This document shows, in pieces, positions 23,780 to 33,473 of a DNA stretch of 64,000 nucleotides (position 1 is its first letter; every line of letters starts with the position of its first letter). The DNA comes from an uncultured Sulfitobacter sp. Lineage in GTDB: Bacteria > Pseudomonadota > Alphaproteobacteria > Rhodobacterales > Rhodobacteraceae. Location of the stretch: NCBI GenBank assembly GCA_947502265.1, contig CANMZB010000003.1, forward strand, positions 1 to 64,000, in the 5' to 3' direction. A program made the translations under genes and the position numbers. The notes under the pieces are model-generated. The model had not been told where the DNA came from. It made no database searches and saw nothing but the letters and a program-made list of their open reading frames with translations.

Positions 23780-25558
23780 ATGAAGATGACCACCGAAGAA
23801 GCCTTCGTCAAAACGTTGCAGCGTCACGGCATCCAGCATGCCTTCGGCATCATCGGCTCTGCCATGATGCCTATTTCGGACATCTTCCCCAAGGCAGGCA
23901 TCACGTTCTGGGACTGCGCCCACGAAGGTTCTGCGGGCATGATGGCAGATGGCTACACCCGCGCCACCGGTAAAATGTCGATGATGATCGCGCAAAACGG
24001 CCCCGGCATCACCAACTTCGTCACCGCCGTGAAAACCGCCTATTGGAATCACACACCTCTGTTGCTGGTCACGCCGCAGGCTGCGAACAAAACAATCGGT
24101 CAGGGCGGCTTTCAGGAGATGGAGCAGATGAATCTGTTCGCCGATTGCGTCGCCTATCAGGAAGAGGTCCGCGATCCCTCACGCGTCGCCGAAACGCTGA
24201 ACCGCGTGATCATGCAGGCCAAGCGCGCCTCGGCCCCCGCACAGATCAACGTGCCGCGCGATTTCTGGACGCAGGTGATCGACATTGAAATCCCCGAAGT
24301 GGTTGAATTCGAACGCCCCCGTGGCGGCGAAAATGCCATTGCCGCCGCCGCCGAGATGCTGTCGGGTGCGAAATTCCCCGTGATCCTCAACGGCGCGGGT
24401 GTCGTTCTGGCCCAAGGCGGGATCGAAGCGTCAAAGATGCTGGCCGAGCGTCTGGATGCGCCCGTCTGTGTCGGTTACCAGCACAACGATGCCTTCCCCG
24501 GTGGCCACCCCCTGTTTGCCGGCCCTCTTGGTTATAACGGCTCGAAGGCAGGGATGGAGCTTATCTCCAAGGCCGATGTGGTCTTGTGCCTTGGCACCCG
24601 TCTCAATCCGTTTTCCACCCTGCCCGGTTATGGCATCGACTATTGGCCGCAGGACGCAAAAATCATTCAGGTCGACATCAACCCTGATCGCATTGGCCTG
24701 ACCAAAAAGGTAACTGTCGGCATCGTCGGGGACGCCGCAAAGGTCGCGACTGCCATCACTGATCAATTGTCAGACACCGCAGGCGATACCGAGCGCGACA
24801 CCCGAAAAAGCCTGATCGCACAGACCAAATCGGCATGGGCGCAGGAACTCACGTCAATGACCGACGAGCAGGACGATCCCGGCACCACGTGGAACGAACG
24901 CGCCCGCAAGGACAAACCCGACTGGATGAGCCCCCGCATGGCATGGCGCGCGATTCAATCTGCGCTGCCACAAGAGGCGATCATCTCGTCCGACATCGGC
25001 AACAACTGCGCCATCGGCAACGCCTACCCGTCATTCGACGAAGGGCGCAAATATCTCGCGCCCGGTCTTTTTGGCCCCTGTGGCTATGGCCTGCCCGCGA
25101 TTGTGGGGGCCAAAATCGGACAGCCGGACGTGCCGGTCGTCGGCTTTGCCGGTGATGGTGCCTTTGGCATCGCGGTGAACGAACTGACGGCGATTGGCCG
25201 TGGCGACTGGCCCGCGATCACACAAATCGTTTTTCGCAACTATCAGTGGGGCGCGGAAAAGCGCAATTCGACCCTGTGGTTCGACGACAACTTCGTTGGC
25301 ACCGAGCTGGACGATGACGTAAGCTATGCTGGCATCGCCCGGGCCTGCGGTTTGCAAGGCGTTGTGGCACGCACGCAAGAAGAGCTGACCGAAGCGCTTA
25401 ACAAAGCGATCGAGGACCAGATGAAGCACGGTAAAACCACGCTGATCGAAGCGATGATCAATCAGGAGCTGGGCGAACCTTTCCGCCGCGATGCGATGAA
25501 AAAACCGGTCTCTGTTGCGGGTATCGACGCCGCCGATATGCGTGAGCAGACTGTCTGA
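23780..25558 (+). CDS. xsc: Sulfoacetaldehyde acetyltransferase
   Basis: 592 residues, a thiamine-diphosphate enzyme of the acetolactate synthase superfamily. MKMTTEEAFVKTLQRHGIQH opens the PYR domain, CAHEGSAGMMADGYTRATGK carries the catalytic Glu, and the ThDP-binding domain has GFAGDGAFGIAVNELTAI and NYQWGAEKRNSTLWFDDNF, typical of Xsc. The reaction is sulfoacetaldehyde + phosphate to sulfite + acetyl phosphate, in the cytoplasm. The ATG at 23780 has AAGGA nine bases upstream; a frame start at 23714 would add 22 non-family residues. It is followed by pta after 40 bp. Confidence 0.96.
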   Translation: MKMTTEEAFVKTLQRHGIQHAFGIIGSAMMPISDIFPKAGITFWDCAHEGSAGMMADGYTRATGKMSMMIAQNGPGITNFVTAVKTAYWNHTPLLLVTPQAANKTIGQGGFQEMEQMNLFADCVAYQEEVRDPSRVAETLNRVIMQAKRASAPAQINVPRDFWTQVIDIEIPEVVEFERPRGGENAIAAAAEMLSGAKFPVILNGAGVVLAQGGIEASKMLAERLDAPVCVGYQHNDAFPGGHPLFAGPLGYNGSKAGMELISKADVVLCLGTRLNPFSTLPGYGIDYWPQDAKIIQVDINPDRIGLTKKVTVGIVGDAAKVATAITDQLSDTAGDTERDTRKSLIAQTKSAWAQELTSMTDEQDDPGTTWNERARKDKPDWMSPRMAWRAIQSALPQEAIISSDIGNNCAIGNAYPSFDEGRKYLAPGLFGPCGYGLPAIVGAKIGQPDVPVVGFAGDGAFGIAVNELTAIGRGDWPAITQIVFRNYQWGAEKRNSTLWFDDNFVGTELDDDVSYAGIARACGLQGVVARTQEELTEALNKAIEDQMKHGKTTLIEAMINQELGEPFRRDAMKKPVSVAGIDAADMREQTV

Positions 25559-25598
25559 ACCGGGTGCAAAACACCCCCCCGCATAAAGGGAACAGGCC

Positions 25599-26624
25599 AT
25601 GAGCGTCCTGCGCGATCTGAAACGCCGCGCAGCCGCCCGGCCCGCCCATATTGTCATGAGCGAAGGCCACGACCCGAGGGTTGTGACCGGCGCGCTCGCG
25701 GCCCTTGACGCGGGCATGGGGCCGGTCACGCTGGTCGGGCCAGAGGCGGACATTATCGCGCTTCTGAAACAGGCGAATGTAACAGGGCGCGATGGCCTGC
25801 GCATCGCAGATCCCGCGACTTCACCCGCATTAGATACCTATGCGACGCTCTATCACCGACTGCGCCAGAGCAAGAGCATCAGCATGGAGATCGCCCGCAA
25901 GCAGGCCCGCAATCCGTTGAACTTTGCCGCCCTCATGGTGCGCAACGGCGATGCGGACGGCACGGTGGGCGGTGCCGTTTACACATCATCGAAAACCATT
26001 CGCGCCGCTCTTTTGTTGATCGGCCAGGCACCGCACGCCACGCTTGTCTCCTCCTTCTTTCTGATGGTGCTGCCCGTGGACCATCCTTCTGGTCCGCGCG
26101 CGATGGTTTTTGGCGACTGCGGGCTGGTCATTGACCCCGATGCCGCAGAACTGGCCGCGATCGCCGCGCAATCCGCCGCGTCCTGTACGCAGCTTCTGGA
26201 AGATGCGCCCAAGGTTGCCCTGCTCAGCTTTTCAACAAAAGGATCAGCGCGACACGCGCGGGTCAAGAAAGTGACCGATGCGCTGAGCATCCTGCGCGAA
26301 ACCCATCCCGCGCTGTCCGCAGACGGAGAGCTTCAGTTCGACGCGGCCTTTGTTCCCGCCGTTGGCGCGTCCAAAGCGCCCGGATCGGATGTGGCTGGGC
26401 AGGCCAACGTGATGATTTTCCCCAACCTCGACGCAGGCAACATCGGCTACAAGATTGCACAACGGGTCGGTGGGTGCGATGCTATCGGCCCCATACTCCA
26501 AGGGCTTTCACACCCCGCCAACGACCTGTCGCGCGGCTGCACCGTTGCGGACGTGACCAACATGATCGCCGTAACCACGCTACAGGTTGCAAAACAAACG
26601 TCAGGAGCCCGCCATGACCCATAA
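25599..26624 (+). CDS. pta: Phosphate acetyltransferase
   Basis: 341 residues, PTA_PTB family. It starts MSVLRDLKRRAAARPAHIVM. ARNPLNFAALMVRNGDADGT and VGGAVYTSSKTIRAALLLIG bind acetyl phosphate, and LSFSTKGSARHARVKKV and NVMIFPNLDAGNIGYKIAQR are hallmark stretches. It converts acetyl phosphate from Xsc plus CoA to acetyl-CoA. It is the single-domain form without the N-terminal DRTGG region, as usual in xsc clusters. Its last 11 bases overlap the soeA start, which ties acetyl phosphate handling and sulfite oxidation to one transcript. Confidence 0.95.
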   Translation: MSVLRDLKRRAAARPAHIVMSEGHDPRVVTGALAALDAGMGPVTLVGPEADIIALLKQANVTGRDGLRIADPATSPALDTYATLYHRLRQSKSISMEIARKQARNPLNFAALMVRNGDADGTVGGAVYTSSKTIRAALLLIGQAPHATLVSSFFLMVLPVDHPSGPRAMVFGDCGLVIDPDAAELAAIAAQSAASCTQLLEDAPKVALLSFSTKGSARHARVKKVTDALSILRETHPALSADGELQFDAAFVPAVGASKAPGSDVAGQANVMIFPNLDAGNIGYKIAQRVGGCDAIGPILQGLSHPANDLSRGCTVADVTNMIAVTTLQVAKQTSGARHDP

Positions 26625-29439
26625 ACAGCCCGCGCTGGATCTGAGCCCGAAAGTCTCTGACGAAATCCGCAAGACGACCTGTTACATGTGCGCCTGCCGC
26701 TGCGGGATCGATGTGCACATGAAGGACGGCAAAGTCGCCTATATCGAGGGCAACCGCGATCACCCCGTGAATCAGGGCGTGCTGTGCGCCAAGGGCAGCG
26801 CGGGCATCATGCAACACAACGCCCCCTCACGCCTGCGCGCCCCGCTGAAACGCGTCGGTGAACGTGGCTCGGGTGAGTTCGAAGAAATCAGCTGGGAAGA
26901 AGCATACGACATCGCCGCAGGCTGGCTGAAACCGATCCGCGATACGGACCCGTCCAAGCTGGCGTTCTTTACCGGTCGTGACCAGTCGCAATCCTTCACG
27001 TCACTCTGGGCGCAATCTTTTGGCACCCCTAACTATGCCGCACACGGCGGCTTTTGTTCGGTGAACATGGCGGCGGCGGGCATCTATACCATGGGCGGCG
27101 CGTTTTGGGAATTCGGGCAGCCCGATTGGGACCATACCAAACTGTTCATGCTGTTCGGCGTGGCCGAGGACCATGACAGCAACCCCATCAAAATGGGCAT
27201 CGGCAAGATCAAAAAGCGTGGCGCGCGGATTATTGGCGTAAACCCGATCCGCACCGGCTACAATGCCGTGGCTGACGATTGGGTAGGCATCACGCCCGGC
27301 ACTGACGGGTTATTCATCCTGTCAATGATCCACTGCCTGATGAAAGCGGGCAAGATCGACCTGCACTATCTTGCGCAATACACCGACGCTGCGGTGCTGA
27401 TCAACGGTGATGAAAAATCGCCTAGCTACGGCCTGAAAATGCGCAACGATGAGGGCAAAGAGCTGGTGATCGACCGCACCACAGGCAAGCTGACTCCCTA
27501 CGACCAGAAAGGCGTGAAGCCCGATCTGGCCGCGACGCACCGCGCCGCAGGGGTCACCCACCGGCCCGTCTTCCACCAGATGATCGACATGTATCTCGAC
27601 GAGAAATACGCCCCCGAAAACGTCGCCGCGACCGTCGGCATCCCGGCCAGCCGCATCCGCACGCTGGCCGCCGAGCTGGCCCGCGTCGCGTTCGACGAGG
27701 CGTTCGAGCTGGACCACGAGTGGACCGATTTTCGCGGCGAGACGCACAAGACCATGACAGGCCGCCCGGTCTCCTTCCACGCGATGCGCGGGATCTCTGC
27801 CCACGCCAACGGCTTTCAGACATGCCGCGCGCTGCACACGCTCCAGATCATCCTTGGCACGGTCGAAGTGCCCGGCGGCTTCCGCTTCAAACCGCCCTAT
27901 CCCAAGCCCGCGACAGCCCACCCAAAACCGCACTCCGGGGTGACCCCCGGCGCGCCGCTTGACGGCCCGCACCTGGGCTTTGTTCACGGCCCCGATGATC
28001 TGGCCCTGCGCGAAGACGGCACACCCGCCCGCATCGATAAGGCGTTCACATGGGAAAACCCGATGTCGGCGCACGGGCTGATGCATATGGTGATCAGCAA
28101 CGCCCATGCGGGTGATCCCTATAAAATCGACACACTGTTTATGTACATGGCCAACATGTCGTGGAATTCGTCGATGAACACGACCGGCGTGCAACAGATG
28201 CTGACGGACAAGGACGAAAGCGGCGAATACGTCATCCCGCGCATCATCTATTCCGATGCCTACAGCTCGGAAATGGTGGCTTACGCCGATCTCGTCCTGC
28301 CCGATACGACCTATCTGGAACGCCACGACTGCATCTCCCTGCTGGACCGCCCGATTTGCGAAGCAGACGCCGCCGCCGATGCGATCCGCTGGCCGGTGGT
28401 TGAACCTGACCGCAACGTAAAAGGCTTCCAATCCGCGCTCTGCGATCTGGGCGCAAAACTTGGCCTGCCCGCCTTTATCAACGAAGACGGTAGCCAGAAG
28501 TACGCCGATTACGCCGCTTACATCGTCAACCACGAACGCCGCCCGGGTATCGGCCCCCTCGCGGGATGGCGCATGGGCGAACACGGTCTGCAAAACGGAC
28601 GCGGCGATGTGAACGCAAGCCAGCTTGAGAACTACATCGAGAACGGCGGCTTTTTCGTCGAACACATCCCCGCAGGCGCGAATTATTACAAACCGTGGAA
28701 CACCGCCTATCAGGATTGGGCCGTGAAAATGGGCATTTACGATGCCCCGCAACCCTACCTGTTCTCGCTCTACGCCGAACCGATGCGCAAATTCCAACTG
28801 GCCGCCGAAGGGCATGGCACCCGTCAGCCCCCCGACCATTTGCGCACCCGCATCCGTGAAACGATGTCCCCCCTGCCGATCTGGTACGAGACCGACCAGC
28901 AGGGCAACGAGGGTTACACCATCACCGCGCTGACCCAGCGACCGATGGCGATGTATCACTCATGGGGCAGCCAGAATGCGTGGCTGCGCCAGCTTCACGG
29001 CCACAACCCGATGTACCTGCCCCCCAAACTGATGCGCGAAAACGACCTGTCCGATGGCGACTGGGCCGAAATCACTTCGCCCCACGGCGCAATCACCGTA
29101 CCGGTCATGGAAATGGCCGCCCTGAACGAGAATACGATCTGGACATGGAACGCCATCGGCAAACGCAAAGGCGCATGGGCGCTCGACACTGACGCGCCCG
29201 AGGCGACCAAAGGCTTCCTGCTCAACCACCTGATCCACGAATTGTTGCCACCAAAAGGCGACGGGATGCGCTGGGCCAACTCCGATCCGATCACCGGACA
29301 GGCCGCGTGGTTCGACCTCAAAGTTGCGCTGAAAAAGGTCGCCGCTCCGAAAGACGCCCAATCACAACCGCAAATGCCCCCGATCAAATCGCCCGTTGGC
29401 AAGGGACCGGATGAATTGAAATGGAAGGTCGGCAAATGA
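26614..29439 (+). CDS. soeA: Sulfite dehydrogenase (SoeABC), molybdopterin subunit
   Basis: 941 residues, DMSO-reductase superfamily. The [4Fe-4S] site is Cys23, Cys26, Cys30 and Cys58 (CYMCACRC, then GVLCAKGS). Mo-bisPGD regions include FTGRDQSQSFTSLWAQSFGT, INGDEKSPSYGLKMRND and, near the C-terminus, MYHSWGSQNAWLRQLHGHNP. No Tat signal is present, so it faces the cytoplasm, as known for SoeA. It oxidises sulfite to sulfate and passes electrons to SoeB. The ATG at 26614 has AGGAG upstream and overlaps pta. Other related oxidoreductases are possible, but directly following xsc-pta strongly favours Soe. Confidence 0.92.
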   Translation: MTHKQPALDLSPKVSDEIRKTTCYMCACRCGIDVHMKDGKVAYIEGNRDHPVNQGVLCAKGSAGIMQHNAPSRLRAPLKRVGERGSGEFEEISWEEAYDIAAGWLKPIRDTDPSKLAFFTGRDQSQSFTSLWAQSFGTPNYAAHGGFCSVNMAAAGIYTMGGAFWEFGQPDWDHTKLFMLFGVAEDHDSNPIKMGIGKIKKRGARIIGVNPIRTGYNAVADDWVGITPGTDGLFILSMIHCLMKAGKIDLHYLAQYTDAAVLINGDEKSPSYGLKMRNDEGKELVIDRTTGKLTPYDQKGVKPDLAATHRAAGVTHRPVFHQMIDMYLDEKYAPENVAATVGIPASRIRTLAAELARVAFDEAFELDHEWTDFRGETHKTMTGRPVSFHAMRGISAHANGFQTCRALHTLQIILGTVEVPGGFRFKPPYPKPATAHPKPHSGVTPGAPLDGPHLGFVHGPDDLALREDGTPARIDKAFTWENPMSAHGLMHMVISNAHAGDPYKIDTLFMYMANMSWNSSMNTTGVQQMLTDKDESGEYVIPRIIYSDAYSSEMVAYADLVLPDTTYLERHDCISLLDRPICEADAAADAIRWPVVEPDRNVKGFQSALCDLGAKLGLPAFINEDGSQKYADYAAYIVNHERRPGIGPLAGWRMGEHGLQNGRGDVNASQLENYIENGGFFVEHIPAGANYYKPWNTAYQDWAVKMGIYDAPQPYLFSLYAEPMRKFQLAAEGHGTRQPPDHLRTRIRETMSPLPIWYETDQQGNEGYTITALTQRPMAMYHSWGSQNAWLRQLHGHNPMYLPPKLMRENDLSDGDWAEITSPHGAITVPVMEMAALNENTIWTWNAIGKRKGAWALDTDAPEATKGFLLNHLIHELLPPKGDGMRWANSDPITGQAAWFDLKVALKKVAAPKDAQSQPQMPPIKSPVGKGPDELKWKVGK

Positions 29440-29444
29440 CCCTC

Positions 29445-29488
29445 ATTTCTTTTGGCCCTAAATATTCCGGGGTTCGGGGCAGCGCCCC
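29445..29488 (+). repeat. Dispersed intergenic repeat, copy A
   Basis: ATTTCTTTTGGCCCTAAATA, then TTCCGGGG and GGGGCAGCGCCCC, lie in the soeA-soeB gap. The same motif with a hairpin insertion recurs at 45511-45577. GGGGCAGCGCCCC can fold as a hairpin. Confidence 0.65.
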
Positions 29489-29515
29489 GATCTGTCATCC
29501 GCATGGAGCGCACAC

Positions 29516-30274
29516 ATGACCCAACTGCCCCCCCGCACCGACAAAAAGCTTGGCCTCGTCATTGATCTGGACACCTGTGTCGGGTGTCATGCCTGCGTGA
29601 TCTCCTGCAAAGGCTGGAACACCGAAAACTACGGCGCGCCCCTCTCGGATCAAGACCCTTACGGTGCGGCCCCCTCCGGCACCTTCCTCAACCGCGTCCA
29701 CAGCTACGAGGTCCAACCGGATCACGGTGCGGCCCAACTCATCCACTTCCCCAAATCCTGCCTGCATTGCGAGGACGCGCCTTGCGTCACCGTCTGCCCC
29801 ACCGGCGCCAGCTATAAACGCGTCGAAGACGGCATCGTTCTGGTGAACGAGAGCGATTGCATCGGGTGTGGCCTGTGCGCGTGGGCATGCCCTTACGGCG
29901 CGCGCGAGATGGATCAGGCCGAAGGTGTGATGAAGAAATGCACCCTCTGTGTTGACCGCATCTATAACGAAAACCTGCCCGAGGTTGACCGCATCCCGTC
30001 CTGTGTGCGCACTTGCCCGTCCAATGCCCGCCACTTCGGTGATCTGGGCGATCCCGACAGCGACGTAAGCCGCCTCGTCGCCGAACGGGGCGGTGTAGAT
30101 CTGATGCCCGAACAAGGCACCAAACCGGTCAACAAATACCTGCCGCCGCGCCCCAAAGACCAACTGGCACAGGAAGACGCACAAATCGACGTGCTCGCCC
30201 CTTTCCTCGCCCCCGTTGCGTCCGATCCCAAAGGCTTTCTTGGCTGGCTCGACAAAGCTCTGGAGAAACTCTGA
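29516..30274 (+). CDS. soeB: Sulfite dehydrogenase, iron-sulfur subunit
   Basis: 252 residues with four ferredoxin-type cysteine groups: CVGCHACVISC (about 20-30), CLHCEDAPCVTVCP (about 82-95), CIGCGLCAWACPYGA (about 118-132) and CTLCVDRI with CVRTCPSNARH. It shuttles electrons from the molybdenum subunit to the membrane anchor. No signal peptide, so cytoplasmic. It follows soeA after a 76-bp gap holding a dispersed repeat and overlaps soeC by one base (TGATG). Confidence 0.93.
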   Translation: MTQLPPRTDKKLGLVIDLDTCVGCHACVISCKGWNTENYGAPLSDQDPYGAAPSGTFLNRVHSYEVQPDHGAAQLIHFPKSCLHCEDAPCVTVCPTGASYKRVEDGIVLVNESDCIGCGLCAWACPYGAREMDQAEGVMKKCTLCVDRIYNENLPEVDRIPSCVRTCPSNARHFGDLGDPDSDVSRLVAERGGVDLMPEQGTKPVNKYLPPRPKDQLAQEDAQIDVLAPFLAPVASDPKGFLGWLDKALEKL

Positions 30275-31146
30275 TGCATCCGGCCCCTTCCGTCATCTTC
30301 TTCTCCACCTTCTCGGGCTTGGGTTTCGGCTTGCTGATTTTCCTTGGCTTCGGCATGCCCGCCGTCACCGGCTTCAGCGCATTTGCCTTCTTTGTGATCG
30401 CCTATCTGCTTGCCGTGGGCGGGCTGATCTCCTCGACGTTTCATCTTGGCCACCCCGAACGCGCGCTCAAGGCGTTCAGCCAATGGAAGACAAGCTGGCT
30501 CAGCCGCGAGGCGTGGTGCGCCGTTGCGGCACTTACCCTCATGGCGCTTTACGGCGCGGGGTTGGTGTTCTTCGATCAACGCTGGGCGATCCTCGGATGG
30601 CTGGGCGCGCTGGCCTCGCTTGGCACCGTCCTCACCACTTCGATGATCTATGCCCAGCTCAAAACCGTCCCGCGCTGGTACAGCGTCTATACCCCCGCCA
30701 ATTTCATCTCACTGTGCCTCGCGGGCGGCGCGCTGTTGTCCGGCGAAGTCGGGATCGCCGCGTTTTTGCTTGTGATCGCCGGAGGCATCCAGATCGCCAC
30801 ATGGCTGCGCGGCGATACGGCATTGGCCAACAGCGGCACCGACATGGCCAGCGCCACGCAACTGGGCGGCATCGGCACGGTCCGCGCATTCGAGCCGCCG
30901 CACACCGGCACCAACTATCTGCTGCGTGAATTCGTCTATGTGGTGGGCCGCAAGCACGCGCAAAAGCTGCGCATCATCGCCATCCTGCTGGCGGTCGTGC
31001 TGCCCGTTATCCTGCTGATTTTGCCCTTCAACCACTGGTTCGCGCTGGTTGCAGTGCTATTCCATGTGGCGGGTGTGCTCACCGCGCGCTGGTTGTTCTT
31101 TGCCGAGGCCGAACATGTTGTGGGCCTTTACTACGGCAAGCGGTAA
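30274..31146 (+). CDS. soeC: Sulfite dehydrogenase, membrane anchor (DmsC-like)
   Basis: 290 residues, almost entirely hydrophobic, with about eight membrane segments, beginning SVIFFFSTFSGLGFGLLIFL. It starts MHPAPSVIFF; STFHLGHPERALKAFSQWK and SWLSREAW are typical DmsC/NrfD-like loops, where quinone binding occurs. It passes electrons from SoeB to the membrane quinone pool. The end YYGKR is followed by 40 bp to the stop of the convergent M20 gene. It completes a three-gene complex. Confidence 0.92.
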   Translation: MHPAPSVIFFSTFSGLGFGLLIFLGFGMPAVTGFSAFAFFVIAYLLAVGGLISSTFHLGHPERALKAFSQWKTSWLSREAWCAVAALTLMALYGAGLVFFDQRWAILGWLGALASLGTVLTTSMIYAQLKTVPRWYSVYTPANFISLCLAGGALLSGEVGIAAFLLVIAGGIQIATWLRGDTALANSGTDMASATQLGGIGTVRAFEPPHTGTNYLLREFVYVVGRKHAQKLRIIAILLAVVLPVILLILPFNHWFALVAVLFHVAGVLTARWLFFAEAEHVVGLYYGKR

Positions 31147-31186
31147 AGGCCCCGCCGGTCACACAAGCGCGACAGTTTTCACCGCT

Positions 31187-32350
31187 CTATAGCGGCAGCC
31201 GCTTTTCCACCACCCGCGCCATGATCGACGCGCCCACAGGCAGGATTCCGGGATCAAGCGTAAAGCCGGGATTGTGCAGCGGCACCGTCCCGGCATGACC
31301 CACCACGCAATACGCCCCCGGCACCACCTTAAGCATATCTGCAAAGTCTTCTGATCCGGTCGCTGGCTCGGCTTTCTCGTAGATGTTGTCCGCCCCGACG
31401 ATGTCCGCGGCTGCCTCCAGATAGGCGCCTGAAAGCGCGTCATCGTTGATCAACACATCAAAGACATTACGCAACTCCAGCGTGATCTTCACGTCATGCG
31501 CAATCGCAAACCCGTCACAGATCGCCTGCATCCGCGTTGCGGCCAGATCGTAAATTCCGTCCTTGAAATACCGCACCGTCCCGGCCAGCGTCGCCACCTC
31601 GGGCACCACATTATAGGCCACACCCGCCTGCATCTGCGTCACGGACAACACACAGGCATCAAGCGCAGGCACATTGCGGCTGAGGATGGTTTGCAACTCG
31701 CACGCAAGGCTCGCCGCGATGATCAACGCGTCTTTCCCGTCAGACGGGCGCGCGGCATGGCTGCCCTTGCCCGTCACGGTGATGTCGAAAAACGCGGCCC
31801 CTGCCATAGCGACCCCCTTGCAGATGCCCACCTTGCCCGGCTCGCCGTTAGGATAGTTATGCATCCCGTAAATCTCGTCGCAGGGGAACTGCTCGAACAA
31901 TCCATCCGCCAACATCTGCCGCGCCCCGCCAAGGCCCTCTTCGGCGGGCTGGAATACGATCACCGCAGTGCCGTCGAAATCACGGGTCGCCGCCAGATGT
32001 TTGGCGGCCCCAAGCAACATCGTGGTATGCCCGTCATGCCCGCAGGCGTGCATCACGCCCGCGTTGGTCGACGCATAGTCCAGCCCTGTAACCTCGTGAA
32101 TCGGCAACGCATCCATGTCCGCGCGCAATCCCACGCGCCGGTTGCCCCGCTTTTTGCCATGGATCAACGCCACGACGCCGGTCTTGCCCAAACCGGTATG
32201 CACCTCGTCCACCCCGTAGTCGCGCAGCTTGTCGGCCACGATGGCGCTGGTGCGGGTTTCGGTGAATCCGATTTCGGGATGCGCATGAAGATCGCGAAAA
32301 ATCGCGTTCAGCTCTTCAGTGCTCTCGGCGATGAGGGGCAGGATATTCAT
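31187..32350 (-). CDS. M20 family amidohydrolase (hippurate hydrolase/aminoacylase type)
   Basis: 387 residues. Metal-binding motif HACGHDGHTTMLLGAAKHL (about 101-119), catalytic FQPAEEGLGGARQM (about 134-147) and the dimerisation lid domain (about 185-295, starting FDITVTGKGSHAARPSDGKD). GSEDFADM near the C-terminus is the last metal-ligand block. It hydrolyses N-acyl amino acids or related amides with two metal ions, probably in the cytoplasm. The exact substrate is not readable. It is convergent with soeC and on the same strand as dapA (89 bp apart). Confidence 0.9.
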   Translation of the reverse strand: MNILPLIAESTEELNAIFRDLHAHPEIGFTETRTSAIVADKLRDYGVDEVHTGLGKTGVVALIHGKKRGNRRVGLRADMDALPIHEVTGLDYASTNAGVMHACGHDGHTTMLLGAAKHLAATRDFDGTAVIVFQPAEEGLGGARQMLADGLFEQFPCDEIYGMHNYPNGEPGKVGICKGVAMAGAAFFDITVTGKGSHAARPSDGKDALIIAASLACELQTILSRNVPALDACVLSVTQMQAGVAYNVVPEVATLAGTVRYFKDGIYDLAATRMQAICDGFAIAHDVKITLELRNVFDVLINDDALSGAYLEAAADIVGADNIYEKAEPATGSEDFADMLKVVPGAYCVVGHAGTVPLHNPGFTLDPGILPVGASIMARVVEKRLPL

Positions 32351-32439
32351 GGGGCGGGCTCCGAAAGTAAGGTGAGGTACACCCCCACCCTACGCCGGTA
32401 ATTTCGCGCTGTGTAGGGGGCGCAAACGCCCCCTCCCGT

Positions 32440-33312
32440 TTAGAGCAAACCGGCGTGGCGCAAACCGGCATCAACCAGCGCTCTGGTGCTGTCGGACAAA
32501 CCTGTCAGCGGCAAACGCACCTCTTCCGAACATAGATCCAGCTTGGACATGGCGTATTTCACACCCACCAGCCCCGGCTCCTCAAAGATCGCGTTGTGCA
32601 GCGGCATCAGCCGATCCTGAATATTCAACGCTGTGGCATAATCGCCCGCAGCACAGGCCGCCTGCATTTGCGCCACCAGCTTGGGTGCCACATTCGCGGA
32701 AACCGAGATACAGCCAACTCCGCCCTGCGCGTTGAAACCATGCGCCGTCGCATCCTCGCCCGAAAGCTGGATGAAATCGCTCCCGCAATGCAAACGCTGG
32801 TCACAGACCCGCGCCAGATCGCCGGTGGCGTCTTTAACACCCACAATCCGGTCGAGTTTCGCCAGTTCCGCCATTGTTTCGGGCATCATATCCACGACCG
32901 ACCGGCCGGGAATATTGTAGATGATGATCGGCAGGTTACAGCAATCATGGACCGCCGTGAAATGCGCGATCAACCCGCGCTGTGTCGGTTTGTTGTAATA
33001 GGGTGTCACCACCAGAATGCCGTTTGCACCGACTTTTTCGGCGAATTGTGCCAAACGGATGCTTTCCAGCGTGTTGTTTGATCCCGCACCGGCGATCACC
33101 GGCACACGACCGGCGGCGGCCTTGACCACTTCTTCGACAACCCGCTCATGTTCTTCATGGGTCAACGTGGGGGATTCGCCCGTGGTGCCAACCGGAACAA
33201 ACCCGTCAGAACCTTCGCCGATGTGCCATTCGACCAGTTTTTTCAGCGTCTCGATGTCCAGCTCGCCGTTTCGAAACGGCGTGACGAGGGCAGGCATAGA
33301 ACCTTTAAACAT
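32440..33312 (-). CDS. dapA: 4-hydroxy-tetrahydrodipicolinate synthase
   Basis: 290 residues, TIM barrel. [15 protein letters not shown] contains the Thr-Thr pair (43-44), [10 protein letters not shown] has Tyr106, [10 protein letters not shown] has Tyr132 and Arg137, and [11 protein letters not shown] contains Schiff-base Lys160. These match the E. coli catalytic residues almost one for one. It condenses pyruvate with aspartate semialdehyde in lysine and diaminopimelate synthesis. ATG at 33312; a GTG two codons upstream is possible. It is divergent from the lytic transglycosylase gene, so two peptidoglycan-related genes share this promoter region. Confidence 0.95.
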   Translation of the reverse strand: MFKGSMPALVTPFRNGELDIETLKKLVEWHIGEGSDGFVPVGTTGESPTLTHEEHERVVEEVVKAAAGRVPVIAGAGSNNTLESIRLAQFAEKVGANGILVVTPYYNKPTQRGLIAHFTAVHDCCNLPIIIYNIPGRSVVDMMPETMAELAKLDRIVGVKDATGDLARVCDQRLHCGSDFIQLSGEDATAHGFNAQGGVGCISVSANVAPKLVAQMQAACAAGDYATALNIQDRLMPLHNAIFEEPGLVGVKYAMSKLDLCSEEVRLPLTGLSDSTRALVDAGLRHAGLL

Positions 33313-33406
33313 GTGCACGCTCCTTTATGCGCTGGAGGCCGAAACGGCGTCCGATGAGAGAGGCAGCAGCCTCCTGAGAACTTTTGCCGATGCACAGACA
33401 CTTGAA

Positions 33407-33434
33407 TTGAACCGCGCTGCGGATGGGCTATGGT
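33407..33434 (+). promoter_or_regulatory. Sigma-70-like promoter candidate for the lytic transglycosylase gene
   Basis: TTGAAC (33407-33412) and TATGGT (33429-33434) are 16 bp apart, 40 bp before the start codon at 33474. Matches are to the general consensus only. Confidence 0.4.
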
Positions 33435-33473
33435 GCATAGGCTCTACCGTTAGAAAGACAGGAAATGCAAGCC

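Noticed and set aside
27322..28959. A 545-codon open frame antisense to soeA
   Set aside because: soeA has clear molybdopterin-enzyme motifs; the antisense translation has no domain and no RBS.
33148..33357. Short plus-strand frames over the dapA 5' end
   Set aside because: They overlap a dapA gene with all catalytic residues and show no family features.
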